Shown: positions 1 to 8,646, counted from the first letter of the stretch. The stretch: DNA of 20,514 bases from Lachnospiraceae bacterium (GCA_900770345.1 CAAGKF010000068.1:1-20514), one strand, 5' to 3'. Notes: generated from the letters alone by a model not told the origin. Program-made: numbers and translations.

Positions 1-7
1 CAAATAG

Positions 8-37
8 CAGCGGCCCGGCGATGCCGGGCTGTTTTAA
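8..37 (+). terminator. Rho-independent terminator of a gene left of the window
   Basis: GCCCGGC at 13-19 pairs with GCCGGGC at 23-29 around a three-base loop. G12-T30 and C11-G31 extend the stem, and TGTTTT follows. It ends a plus-strand transcript coming from outside the window and separates it from the cluster that begins at 142. Confidence 0.8.
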
Positions 38-141
38 GGGATTGATGATGACACAAAAATAAGCAGTTTCCGGACATCAGGAGAGAGCAGGATAAGGTCA
101 TTACGTCAGAGCATTAACAGCTTGTTTTTCAGCTTCATCAC

Positions 142-717
142 ATGCTGAAGGGTATCCGTAACATCACATTCCACGGGAATGAACAAGAACAGGATAAAGA
201 GATCAGCGATATCCATGATGTAACATTTACGGAAGCTGTAAGTGAGTGCATCAGAATATACATTCATGCATTCAAAGTCCTTTTTGCACATATCAGTACG
301 ATCCCGGAAGAAAAGAAGAAATCAATTGAACGTCTCCTCAAACCCCTCCCTGTTCCAACCGCTCAGCCAGCCTCACCCAAGGAAGAAAAAGCGCCTTCTG
401 CTCATAAAGCCAAGACAACCTCTTCCAGAAAAGATAAACCTGCGCCACAGGGAAAAAAGCCCCCCAAAATCACGGATAAAGAACGGGATTCTGTCGGCAC
501 CCATATAACGGTCATTCCTTATAAAATTTCGTTTAAAGGCACTAATCTGATTGCAGGATATTCTATTGAAAAAGGTATCAAGCGAAAATGTCTGATTGAC
601 ATTTCTCAGCTGGATCCAGCGCAGGCAAAGAAATTCATCAAAACGCCGGTTGAAGTAATCATCAAAGAAGTATCGCCGAACGGTTTTACATGCGCACTGT
701 TTAATCCAGCAAAATAA
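142..717 (+). CDS. Hypothetical protein: Lys/Pro-rich linker and OB-like C-terminal module
   Basis: 191 aa, no family recognised. Residues 1-66 form a partly helical N-terminus. Residues about 67-115 are a Pro/Lys/Ala-rich, strongly basic, probably disordered linker. Residues about 118-191 are beta-rich with alternating hydrophobic strands (THITVIPYKI, VEVIIKEV) and end the chain, resembling small OB/S1-like nucleic-acid-binding modules; this fold call is inference. Similar-looking terminal modules close the 657-aa and 785-aa proteins of this locus. The frame is open back only to a stop at 115-117 and holds a single ATG, with no clear Shine-Dalgarno before it, so the 5' end is uncertain: it may be leaderless, start elsewhere, or be degraded. 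It heads the plus-strand cluster, 56 bases before the next gene. Confidence 0.6.
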   Translation: MLKGIRNITFHGNEQEQDKEISDIHDVTFTEAVSECIRIYIHAFKVLFAHISTIPEEKKKSIERLLKPLPVPTAQPASPKEEKAPSAHKAKTTSSRKDKPAPQGKKPPKITDKERDSVGTHITVIPYKISFKGTNLIAGYSIEKGIKRKCLIDISQLDPAQAKKFIKTPVEVIIKEVSPNGFTCALFNPAK

Positions 718-773
718 TCTGAAAGGTTCCTCAGATTTTCCGTCATAGAAGTATAAAGAAAAGAGGAAAAAAT

Positions 774-1670
774 ATGGCTGAAAGACCTGTATTCATTGCA
801 AATCATAGTGGCATGACGTGTTACACGCGAATGACTGAATTCACTTACGCAGGCGGCTTCTCAATGGCTCAGAAAAGAAGATGCGTCCAAAGTCTTCACG
901 CATCGGTGCAGAATTTCTATCCGGAGCTGAGGATACTTGAGGTTTCCTCCTGTTCCGAGGATCCACTTGGCGTAAATCTGAGTGCCTTCAATCTGCCAAT
1001 TAAGATGAAATCCGGCATTGTTACAACTGTGGAGTGCGCTTTCCAGGGTTCAAAGGTATTTGGATCAAAAGGCCCCTTCACTGATCTTCTGACAGTAGAT
1101 TCCCGTGAGGCGAAGAAAGATGATCGCATCCGTTCCAGCGGACCGATTACGGGATTTGAATTTGACGGAGTTAAGTATCCGAATGAACCCCGCACATTCT
1201 TCTATGATTATCTGTTCTTCACCGCTTTGCGTCAGAATCCGGATCTCGCAGACAGACTGATGAAATATGACGCGTTCACAGATATTTTCTTCAATCCTGA
1301 GCGCTCGGAAAACTGCCAGGCCGCTGCGTGTGCACGGTACGTAAGTCTGCGAACCGCCGGACTTCTTGATAAGGCCATGAATGATCTTGAATTCTTCAAG
1401 AAAACCTATGACCGCGGATATCGCGTCAATGAATCTTCAACCGTCATTCAGCCTGTTGAAAAGCCGGTGCCGAAGAAAGAAGCAGTCCAGTTCCATGCTG
1501 GCGATCACATTCTTCATGAAAAATTCGGAGAAGGAGAAATCACTGGCATCCAGGGTAAAAACACAATACTGCTTGAGATTCAGTTCAAGGAAGTAAAGAA
1601 GACATTATCCGAACAATGGGTAAGTGAACATTGCAGAAAATGCGAGGCAAAACAGACAGATGAACACTGA
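774..1670 (+). CDS. Conserved protein of unknown function with C-terminal UvrD/PcrA-type Tudor-like module
   Basis: 298 aa with start supported by an AGAGGA ribosome binding site seven bases upstream. Residues 1-215 form one globular domain with strongly patterned blocks: PFTDLL (101-106), SREAKKD (110-116), GFEFDG (127-132), YPNEPRTFFYDYL (135-147), YDAFTDIFFNP (165-175) and NCQAAA (180-185). I recall such blocks in an uncharacterised bacterial family, possibly DUF6977, but cannot confirm the name or give an activity. After a short linker, residues about 240-288 (GDHILHEKFGEGEITGI, then hydrophobic strands and SEQWVSEHC) match the small Tudor/SH3-like module at the C-terminus of UvrD/PcrA helicases, which contacts RNA polymerase or nucleic acid. 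There is no helicase core here, so the module is a stand-alone fusion. The gene end overlaps the next start by 11 bases. Confidence 0.75.
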   Translation: MAERPVFIANHSGMTCYTRMTEFTYAGGFSMAQKRRCVQSLHASVQNFYPELRILEVSSCSEDPLGVNLSAFNLPIKMKSGIVTTVECAFQGSKVFGSKGPFTDLLTVDSREAKKDDRIRSSGPITGFEFDGVKYPNEPRTFFYDYLFFTALRQNPDLADRLMKYDAFTDIFFNPERSENCQAAACARYVSLRTAGLLDKAMNDLEFFKKTYDRGYRVNESSTVIQPVEKPVPKKEAVQFHAGDHILHEKFGEGEITGIQGKNTILLEIQFKEVKKTLSEQWVSEHCRKCEAKQTDEH

Positions 1671-2625
1671 AACAATGATTCAGGAATATGAGCAGCTGCT
1701 CCGATCAGATAAGGCACCAAAATCCTTATTCAAGTATGACGATCTCAACAGCTTTCATGACACAGCAAATCAAAGCCTGTCGAAAGTCAGGTTCCCGAAC
1801 GGATCCACCGGATGGGATTACTTCAACTATTACCGTATCCACCTTTCTGCCCACGACGCACGTCTGAAAACAACATTTGGACCGATTGCGGACATCACGA
1901 TCGGCGGCGGATTCCTTGGCAGAACAGAACCAGACAACAGCCAGAAATTCACCTGCTTTGTAAGACATGCGGATCAGTTTGAGGGATCCGTAAAGCTGCT
2001 GATCTGCACGCTTCTTTACCATATTGCCAAAGAGAACCATCCAGATCAGAGCCTTGAAATTAACGCTGATAAAACAAGTTATCCCCATGTTTCGGATCAG
2101 AAATTCATCGACACCCTGAAAGAGATTGCCCCAGACTGCGCAGTCACAGTCAAGGAAGGAACAGAAAAAATGGCAGTTTCTTCCAATGACTCAGCTTCCC
2201 TGTATGATGAAGCCATCAACTCATCTGATATTGAAACCTTGCGCAATGCCGGTACAGCCTGTGCAGAAGGATCTGAAAACATCCGCCAGGATTTTGATAA
2301 AGCCTACACCCTGCTGAAAAAGGCCGCGGATCAGGGCGATTCCCGCAGCCAGAACAGCATCGGAGATTTCTACTTCAGCGGCGTCCTTGGCAGTACGGAT
2401 TACAATCAGGCAAAGAACTATTATGAACTCGCAGCAGCAGGCGGATCCGTTGACGCTATGCGCAGCTTAGGGGCAATGTACCTTAAGGGGCTGGGCGTTT
2501 CAAAAGATCCGCAAAAAGCCTGTGACCTGTTCCAGAAAGCAGTTGATAATGGATGTACATCCGCAGGCAAAGATCTTGCAAAAGCGAAACGAATGTTAGA
2601 AACAGCGACCGGAACAAATCATTAA
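1660..2625 (+). CDS. Sel1-repeat protein, paralogue A
   Basis: 321 aa from the ATG at 1660. The frame is open to a GTG at 1624, but the ATG is chosen because the protein then aligns from residue 1 with its downstream paralogue (MNTETMIQEYEQLL versus MNTQELISNIDYLL), and a GAGG lies 12 bases upstream. The N-terminal about 170 residues form an unrecognised domain shared with the paralogue: GPIAD, then VKLLICTLLYHI, then SYPHVSDQKFIDTLKEIAP. From about residue 210 there are two to three Sel1-type helical repeats (AYTLLKKAADQGD, AKNYYELAAAGG, ACDLFQKAVDNG). Sel1 repeats are protein-binding solenoids, so a scaffold or adaptor role is likely; no catalytic motif is seen. It overlaps the preceding gene by 11 bases and is followed by its paralogue after 19 bases, so translation is probably coupled. 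Confidence 0.8.
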   Translation: MNTETMIQEYEQLLRSDKAPKSLFKYDDLNSFHDTANQSLSKVRFPNGSTGWDYFNYYRIHLSAHDARLKTTFGPIADITIGGGFLGRTEPDNSQKFTCFVRHADQFEGSVKLLICTLLYHIAKENHPDQSLEINADKTSYPHVSDQKFIDTLKEIAPDCAVTVKEGTEKMAVSSNDSASLYDEAINSSDIETLRNAGTACAEGSENIRQDFDKAYTLLKKAADQGDSRSQNSIGDFYFSGVLGSTDYNQAKNYYELAAAGGSVDAMRSLGAMYLKGLGVSKDPQKACDLFQKAVDNGCTSAGKDLAKAKRMLETATGTNH

Positions 2626-2644
2626 GATCGGAGAGACAGTAACT

Positions 2645-3976
2645 ATGAATACACAGGAACTCATCAGTAATATTGATTATCTTCTGAAAGATCCAAATAC
2701 CCCCAAGGAATACAAACTGAAGTACTGGAACGGTACCCTTCTGAACTGCATTAAGAAGGATAAGCTGTCCGCCATCAAGAGCCCTTCCACAAACGCATGG
2801 GATGACCTTTGCAGACAGAAGGCAACCTATGGCGTCCATTCCGCAATTCTGAGTGCCATCAGCGGTCCCATCGCTTCAACGACCATTCATGAGGACACCC
2901 CGGCAAAAGCGGATGGTCAGGAAAGTGACGCAGTTGTATACAGAGTTACTTACGCTGACCTTTTTGAAGAACCAGTCAAGCTTCTGCTCTGCACATTGTT
3001 ATGGAACATTAACAAAGACAAGCCTAATACCAAAGCAATCATTGAGCCGAATGAAAAAAGCTATCCCCTTCTCAGCGCCCCGGATTTTCTGGATACTGTA
3101 AAGAGGATCGCACCAACCCTCACCGTTCAGATCGTTGATCCTGATCAGAAAGCTGACGAAGTACCTGAACCTGTACAGCAGAGTGTCCCGGAAACTCCTG
3201 ATCTCACAGAGGAAGATCAGAAGGAACCCGTAGAAGAAGTGAATACCGAATCAATGGAGCAGCAGGAAATACCGGCCCCTGTAATCGAATCTCAGGAAAC
3301 GACTGAAGAAGCTGCTGCTGAAGCAGCAGAGCAGCCAGAAAAAGAAAAACAGCAGGAAGCACCTGAACAAGCCAGCGAGCCTGCCGAAACACCAGAAGCT
3401 GCTCAAGCAGTGAATGAACCTGAACATGAGCCTGTACAGGAAACTCAGCCAGAACAAACCGATACTTCTGCACCAGTAGAAGAGCCTGTGAACAAACCCC
3501 AGGAATCTGCGGAACCCGTAAATCCGCCAAAAGAGGAATCACATCTTGATATCTCGGATAAATCCCCTGAAGTGATCGAGCGTGCCGCAAATCGTATCTA
3601 TAACGAAGCAGTAGACTATGAAAACGGGACCGGCGGAAAACCAAAAGATCTCTCGATGGCATTTCATCTCTTCAAGAACGCTGCCGACATGGGATGCGGT
3701 CCTGCCCAGAATGCCGTTGCCGGATATTACCTTCAAGGCAATGCAACTGAGGTCAATTATGCCAAGGCAAAGTACTATTACGAATTGGCCTCTATGAAGG
3801 ATATTCCTGCCGCATGGAACGGACTTGGGTGCATCTATGGAAATGGACTTGGCGTTCCAAAAGATATGGAAAAGGCATGTCACTTGTTCCAGATAGCTGT
3901 TGCGGCTGGATATCAGCCGGCGGCCGAGAACTACACAGCAGCAAAAGCACAGCTGAAACCCGAATCAGATAAGTAA
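2645..3976 (+). CDS. Sel1-repeat protein, paralogue B, with long acidic linker
   Basis: 443 aa, with a GGAG ribosome binding site 11 bases before the ATG. Residues 1-160 match the N-terminal domain of the upstream gene (GPIAS, VKLLLCTLLWNI, SYPLLSAPDFLDTVKRIAP). Residues about 165-300 are a Glu/Pro/Gln/Ala-rich, strongly acidic, low-complexity stretch missing from the paralogue. Residues about 330-435 carry Sel1 repeats (AFHLFKNAADMG, AKYYYELASMKD, ACHLFQIAVAAG). The tandem arrangement with the same domain order points to gene duplication followed by linker insertion or expansion. The role is probably scaffolding; the interaction partner is unknown. This is the last gene of the plus-strand cluster and runs straight into a strong hairpin terminator. 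Confidence 0.8.
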   Translation: MNTQELISNIDYLLKDPNTPKEYKLKYWNGTLLNCIKKDKLSAIKSPSTNAWDDLCRQKATYGVHSAILSAISGPIASTTIHEDTPAKADGQESDAVVYRVTYADLFEEPVKLLLCTLLWNINKDKPNTKAIIEPNEKSYPLLSAPDFLDTVKRIAPTLTVQIVDPDQKADEVPEPVQQSVPETPDLTEEDQKEPVEEVNTESMEQQEIPAPVIESQETTEEAAAEAAEQPEKEKQQEAPEQASEPAETPEAAQAVNEPEHEPVQETQPEQTDTSAPVEEPVNKPQESAEPVNPPKEESHLDISDKSPEVIERAANRIYNEAVDYENGTGGKPKDLSMAFHLFKNAADMGCGPAQNAVAGYYLQGNATEVNYAKAKYYYELASMKDIPAAWNGLGCIYGNGLGVPKDMEKACHLFQIAVAAGYQPAAENYTAAKAQLKPESDK

Positions 3977-3978
3977 GC

Positions 3979-4024
3979 AAAATGGTCAGACCTGAGCAAT
4001 AACGCCTGGGTCTGACCATTTTTT
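3979..4024. terminator. Bidirectional rho-independent terminator between convergent clusters
   Basis: AATGGTCAGACC at 3981-3992 pairs with GGTCTGACCATT at 4009-4020. The arm is followed by TTTTTT on the plus side, and on the minus side the other arm is followed by TTTTGC. It closes the plus-strand cluster and, read in reverse, the minus-strand set, whose last stop codon is at 4024-4026. Confidence 0.85.
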
Positions 4025-5997
4025 CATTTCTTGAGATAATTGCAACGATAAAATTTTCCTTTTCCCTGATTATCGTCCAATATCTGTATAACCTGAACCT
4101 TAACAACTTTTCCAACCAGTTCTTTAGGATTTTCTATCTTACTCATATTACAAATTGAAGCCTGTCCGAAATCATGATCGTTCTTCATCAGCCTTCCCAT
4201 CAGATTTCCATTTCTTGCAATTCGTGACACATTCACCTGGGCGAAATCTCTGATCCTAATTTCCTTTATTTCTTCATCTTCCTGCGCTGCCATTTTCTTA
4301 TGCAATTTTTCAAGTTCAGACACGGCGGGAGCAAAATTCTGTTCTGCAGATTGCTTTAAATAGTAAAGCGCCTTATCAAGATCCTTTTCAACATAGGCAC
4401 CATTTTCATAAAGGACGCCAGTAAAATACTGCGCATCAGCAACTCCATCATCAGCAGCTCTCAGATACCATTTAGCCGATTCATCAGGATCCTTAGCAAA
4501 GCAAACATTGCCATTATTCATTGCATTAGCAACGTATTGCTCAGCTTTCGCGGAATGGTTCAACGCGCCAAGCATATACCACCCTGCGGCTTTCTGATAG
4601 TTTCTATCTCCATTCGCGCCGGACTTCCACATCTCAGCCAAGGACACATAGGCATCTGCATATTCATTTGCCAGCTGAGTTTCAATGATCTGTATCACCG
4701 GCGAAAGGTTGAGAAGCTGTTCATATCCTTTTGCCATGTCTTTGATGACGGACTTAATATCTTCCTGTGTCATTCCAGCAGGGATTGATTTTCCTTCATC
4801 TGATTGTTTGAAATATTCAAATTCCTGCGGACTGGATTGAACAAGGGACTGCAGGATTGAATATGCATCGTAATATGCAACCTGGTCCTCTTCTTTTATC
4901 GGAGTATGCTTTGCAAGCATTTCCATCGCCTTTGACAGATCGCGGCCGCCAATCACGCTCTTAAGATTATCAACCGCCGACTGGAGGAAAAGATCAGCCA
5001 TCGAGTCAGAGTCCTGACCGAAATGAACAGAAAGACCACCTTCACCAGACGTAAATGTCATTTCAGATCCCCCATCTCTGATCACAACAGAATAGTTCAA
5101 GCCATTCCGAACCCCTTCTGTTAATTGTTCATAAGAAAGATCATTCTGTTTCTGATAAACAGTACCGTTCGAATCGGACAATGACGTATCCTCAAATATC
5201 TTCCATGCACGCCATACCGTTTCATTCTGTGCCACTAAGGCGTCAGTTCCTGAAAGTCCGCTGAAGCGATATACAACAACCTGATGGCCATCATCTTCAA
5301 TATCATCCACTTCCACCAGTTCCAGCCTCGACTCTGCAACGGATCCACCCCATTTCAGAAGCTTTAGAGGAATTACTGGATTCAACTTCCCATCTGAAGA
5401 TACATTCCCATCACCAGGAACATCAGGCCCGAAGAATTCGCCATATACCCTGACAATCTCATTTTCATAATCTTTCCGCAGGTTCTTCAGTTCCGTAACA
5501 GGCATGCAAAGGATGATACGCGGATATTGACCTGTAAATTCCTGAAGTGCCCCATAGAATCCACGATCGGATTGAATCAGCTCAATTTCATCAGGTTCAC
5601 CAGTCAGAACAATTCCAAACGGAATGCCAAACAGTTTTGAATCATCCGGATAGCATGCCACCGTCAGATAGCAGAATTTCATGGCATGACTGAATTCCTT
5701 AACATGCTGAAGATGGTATACAGGAATCACAGTATCTGCCATGCAATAATCCGTGTCCACTTTAGAGAACACATCGAGCACAAAATGGAAAAGACCAACC
5801 AGCTGTGCAAGCTTATGGTCCGTCCCCTGCGAGATCAGGGAATTTACATACTCTGAATACGTCAGAGACTGATCATCCCGATACTGGTCTCCATAATGAT
5901 CAAATTCAACCTGCGAAACTACAGCATAACGCCAGAAATCATTATTATTTCGTTTCAAAAGTCTCTGTGCTTTTTTAGCTATCTTGAGATTATCCAT
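4024..5997 (-). CDS. Large Sel1-repeat protein with OB-like C-terminal module
   Basis: 657 aa; the start has an AAGGGA ribosome binding site about nine bases upstream. Residues 1-350 form an unrecognised mixed alpha/beta region. I see no signal peptide, membrane segment or familiar catalytic motif there. Residues about 430-565 are helical with Sel1-type repeats (AAGWYMLGALNHSAKAEQYV, SAKWYLRAADDGVADAQYF, ALYYLKQSAEQNFAPA). Residues about 580-657 end the protein with a short beta-rich module (VNVSRIARNGNLMGRL, LVGKVVKVQVIQIL) that looks OB/S1-like. It is the last gene of the minus-strand set. The 116-base gap before it carries a possible separate promoter, so it may be expressed partly on its own. 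Likely a scaffold/adaptor touching RNA or DNA; function unproven. Confidence 0.75.
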   Translation of the reverse strand: MDNLKIAKKAQRLLKRNNNDFWRYAVVSQVEFDHYGDQYRDDQSLTYSEYVNSLISQGTDHKLAQLVGLFHFVLDVFSKVDTDYCMADTVIPVYHLQHVKEFSHAMKFCYLTVACYPDDSKLFGIPFGIVLTGEPDEIELIQSDRGFYGALQEFTGQYPRIILCMPVTELKNLRKDYENEIVRVYGEFFGPDVPGDGNVSSDGKLNPVIPLKLLKWGGSVAESRLELVEVDDIEDDGHQVVVYRFSGLSGTDALVAQNETVWRAWKIFEDTSLSDSNGTVYQKQNDLSYEQLTEGVRNGLNYSVVIRDGGSEMTFTSGEGGLSVHFGQDSDSMADLFLQSAVDNLKSVIGGRDLSKAMEMLAKHTPIKEEDQVAYYDAYSILQSLVQSSPQEFEYFKQSDEGKSIPAGMTQEDIKSVIKDMAKGYEQLLNLSPVIQIIETQLANEYADAYVSLAEMWKSGANGDRNYQKAAGWYMLGALNHSAKAEQYVANAMNNGNVCFAKDPDESAKWYLRAADDGVADAQYFTGVLYENGAYVEKDLDKALYYLKQSAEQNFAPAVSELEKLHKKMAAQEDEEIKEIRIRDFAQVNVSRIARNGNLMGRLMKNDHDFGQASICNMSKIENPKELVGKVVKVQVIQILDDNQGKGKFYRCNYLKK

Positions 5998-6068
5998 AAA
6001 TGTTTCCCTTCATTCAATGATCGAACATGCATTATCACTGCATGGCAATAACAGATAAATCCTGTTTA

Positions 6069-6074
6069 ATTATA
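6069..6074 (-). promoter_or_regulatory. Possible -10 element upstream of the 657-aa Sel1 gene
   Basis: A perfect TATAAT on the minus strand sits in the 116-base gap between the second WYL gene and the 657-aa gene, within an AT-rich stretch. No convincing -35 hexamer is found at normal spacing, so this is a weak candidate for an internal promoter. Confidence 0.3.
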
Positions 6075-6113
6075 TATTTCCTGTACGTTTTCTGAGTAGA
6101 GAGCAGAATGCAA

Positions 6114-7082
6114 TCAGCCATTATCCTTTAATATCAGATCAATCTCATTCAGAATCTTCTTCTGCAGAGATACAGGCTTCTTGACGACAACAAATTCTCC
6201 GGCGGACAGTATATTCCGAATCAGACTGTATTCATCAAAATCGTAATATTTCAGTTTCATCAGGTAATGGTTTTCCTGATAGTTAAAACTGACCTCTTTC
6301 TCATAGTACGAGAACACTCTCAGAATGCGGTCCAACGCATGCTTTACCGGATCAATCTGCAGCTCACATGTTCTCAGATGCCCCTTAAGATACTGTGCAT
6401 ATTTCGCTTCAGCATCCTCCGGATAGATTTCTGACCTGATCTCCAGTTTCTCAATTCGCCCGATGTTCAGATTTACGCCAATCCCCGTATCCGGATTCCA
6501 TCCGTTCAGGGTCCAGATCTTTCTGCTTACCGTATACTCCACTGCAAGCGGATATAATACGTTCTTCCTTAGGTCACCGCTCCTGGTTCGATTTTCTACA
6601 TAGATGACTTTTCTCTCTTGGGCAGCTTCCATCAGATCGTGAATACGTTTGGCAAAAGCCGCATTATCTTTCAGCGGATTTGCCGGTTCATTACTTACAT
6701 CAAAATCATCAAATGACCAGGAAGGTGTAACATCTTCAAGCTGGTATAAAAGATCCTGAATTTCTTCCTCTGAGAAAAATATCCCGGCTTCAGGAAGTGA
6801 CAGCGCATTTTTCAGAGCCTCCTGTTCAATCAGAGGCATCACCTCCGGAACAATAGTCTTTATTACAGGGACATATCTGCCTGCCTTATTGGGATAAAAC
6901 AATCCGAAATAACCAGTCTTCTTTAAATCCTCCGGGATCAGACTGCGATATTTTTCGCCAAGTTCCTCACGAAGAAAGCCATCAATTTCTTCATCTGAGA
7001 TCGATTGATTTTTTCTCGCCGCATTCAGAGCACGTGTTAATGCGGCGATCAGACCATTTTCATAGATGTTATAGAGTTCCAT
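6114..7082 (-). CDS. WYL-domain transcriptional regulator (second of pair)
   Basis: 322 aa. The central region, about residues 150-235, reads as a WYL domain: RKVIYVENRTRSG, then YPLAVEYTVSRKIWTLNGWN, then IGRIEKLEI. The tail (245-322) matches the WCX-type extension. WYL proteins are ligand-responsive regulators, often found in phage-defence loci, whose WYL pocket binds nucleotides or nucleic acid. The N-terminal 120 residues are probably the DNA-binding or dimerisation part, but I cannot point to a clean HTH. The start lies inside the end of the upstream WYL gene with a 14-base overlap and an AAGGAA ribosome binding site, so the two are translationally coupled and may form a heterodimer (inference). 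Confidence 0.8.
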   Translation of the reverse strand: MELYNIYENGLIAALTRALNAARKNQSISDEEIDGFLREELGEKYRSLIPEDLKKTGYFGLFYPNKAGRYVPVIKTIVPEVMPLIEQEALKNALSLPEAGIFFSEEEIQDLLYQLEDVTPSWSFDDFDVSNEPANPLKDNAAFAKRIHDLMEAAQERKVIYVENRTRSGDLRKNVLYPLAVEYTVSRKIWTLNGWNPDTGIGVNLNIGRIEKLEIRSEIYPEDAEAKYAQYLKGHLRTCELQIDPVKHALDRILRVFSYYEKEVSFNYQENHYLMKLKYYDFDEYSLIRNILSAGEFVVVKKPVSLQKKILNEIDLILKDNG

Positions 7083-8595
7083 ATTTCTTCCTTAACCTGG
7101 TCCATTTCTCCCGCATCCTGCGGCTCAACGCTTCTGTCGTTTCATCTGTTGAAATCAGTTTTGCTCGATGGCCAAATGAATTGATCCATGGAACCATTTC
7201 ATTTGGATCAGTGACATCAAGTTCATATTGATAAATGCCGGTCTCCAGACGCTGCAGTTTTCCCTTCTCAGCTTCTTCCACCAATCTGTTTTCATCCGGA
7301 TCATCCTTTCCAAAATGGAATCGAATGATCACATGATGCCTTTCATCAAGCTTGAACGGGGAAGAACACCAGGCAGAATCAAATGCCTTACACGTATCTT
7401 CTGCGGCTTGGAACTCAGCGTCTGAAAGCATTTTTTTCGCTTCTGCGGAAATAATCAGATCAACGCGCAGACTTTCCGCCTTATTACCCTTTGGATCATA
7501 GAGAATCAGATACTGCTGACCGGTAAGCGAATTATGAAGCAGACGTACAGGAACCACTGTACTTTTCTTTGCCGAGTAATTGACGTCCTGCCCGAATATC
7601 CTTTGTTCCGATTTATATCTAAGTTCGCATAACTGATGAGAATGAATGGCCTGCAGAAGGCTTATTTTTACATTGTCGTCCAAAGATCCATATAGATAGT
7701 TATGACGGAAGAAGACTTTAGGTTTTACAACATTGAAATTATTATCTTCCATATTCCGCCGCAGTCTTTCAGACAGAAGATAGTAAGGCGCAGGGATCAA
7801 AGAACTCCCGGCAAGAAATTTCATATATTGAAACAGTCTGCCAATGTCATTACCTGTAGAATCCATGTTCAGATACTCAATCAAGGTAGGCTTCAAAGCA
7901 TAGACTACTCTTTGTACTTTTTCACCCCGAAACGCATCTTTTTTTGAGACAAGAATTCCAGCATCTTCAAGATCACTGATCCCATATATCTTTTCCCGCA
8001 GCTTTTTTTCCTTCTCGTCTTTCTGATTGATTTGAGACGATGAAGTATTATCGACGGTGATCCATTCACGAAGCCTGCTGCCAGGGACAGGATGATCCCC
8101 GATCATTTCCACAAGATCTGCACACAGGCCCGACAGAAAATCATAGGAAATTTCATCATCGTATTCATCCTGTTTTTCATCAATGAACAGATTCAACCCC
8201 TGCAGAACAAGAAAGTATGTAAGAATCTGACCTTCTGTGATTGCCTTGGTTTTATATGTACTCAGAAGGACATCATCGTTACCAGCGTAAATATTGTAAT
8301 GAATGGATGGAACAGTTCCTTCCTCCGTCTTCTTCATCACAAGGAATTTTTCCGGCAGGAAATAGCGGATCCGGTTCATTTCATCAATCCGTTTTCGCGT
8401 ACTGATAATATGTTTCTTACTCGGATCAATATCCTCAGCTTTTGGATTAACAATCGTAAAGATACCGCGCTCACTGAAATCTTTACCGGTATAGCAGCCG
8501 TAAATGTAGATCAGCCGCAGCAGTTCGCGGATATTGTTGAAATCCTGCATGAATCCACGTTTTGTTTCGGTTTTCTTTTTCCCCGTTTTTTCCAT
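7069..8595 (-). CDS. WYL-domain transcriptional regulator (first of pair)
   Basis: 508 aa with a good AGGAGA ribosome binding site seven bases before the ATG. Residues about 315-400 form a WYL domain (CELRYKSEQR, STVVPVRLLHNSLTGQQYLI, LRVDLIISAEA). Residues about 430-495 form a typical WCX extension ending in MVPWINSFGHRAKLI. The N-terminal 300 residues are longer than the compact winged-helix of ordinary WYL regulators and contain helical segments, one possibly a wHTH (residues 205-260, LREKIYGISDLEDAGIL). It is cotranscribed with the helicase upstream (51-base gap) and overlaps the second WYL gene. Its likely role is to control the neighbouring locus in response to a nucleic-acid or nucleotide ligand; this is inference from family behaviour. 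Confidence 0.82.
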   Translation of the reverse strand: MEKTGKKKTETKRGFMQDFNNIRELLRLIYIYGCYTGKDFSERGIFTIVNPKAEDIDPSKKHIISTRKRIDEMNRIRYFLPEKFLVMKKTEEGTVPSIHYNIYAGNDDVLLSTYKTKAITEGQILTYFLVLQGLNLFIDEKQDEYDDEISYDFLSGLCADLVEMIGDHPVPGSRLREWITVDNTSSSQINQKDEKEKKLREKIYGISDLEDAGILVSKKDAFRGEKVQRVVYALKPTLIEYLNMDSTGNDIGRLFQYMKFLAGSSLIPAPYYLLSERLRRNMEDNNFNVVKPKVFFRHNYLYGSLDDNVKISLLQAIHSHQLCELRYKSEQRIFGQDVNYSAKKSTVVPVRLLHNSLTGQQYLILYDPKGNKAESLRVDLIISAEAKKMLSDAEFQAAEDTCKAFDSAWCSSPFKLDERHHVIIRFHFGKDDPDENRLVEEAEKGKLQRLETGIYQYELDVTDPNEMVPWINSFGHRAKLISTDETTEALSRRMREKWTRLRKKYGTL

Positions 8596-8646
8596 CCACT
8601 ATTCTCCTGAAATATTGTCCGGAAGACCGCAATAGTAAAACAACCG

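Noticed and set aside
1624..1660. GTG at 1624 as start of the first Sel1 protein
   Set aside because: It has no ribosome binding site, and the extra 12 residues lie in the overlap with the previous gene. The paralogue aligns from the ATG at 1660.
4024..5997. Hidden nucleotidyl cyclase in the N-terminus of the 657-aa Sel1 protein
   Set aside because: No GGDEF/GGDD, DxD-type nucleotidyltransferase or DGA/RHR diadenylate-cyclase motif can be seen there. It is left as unassigned.
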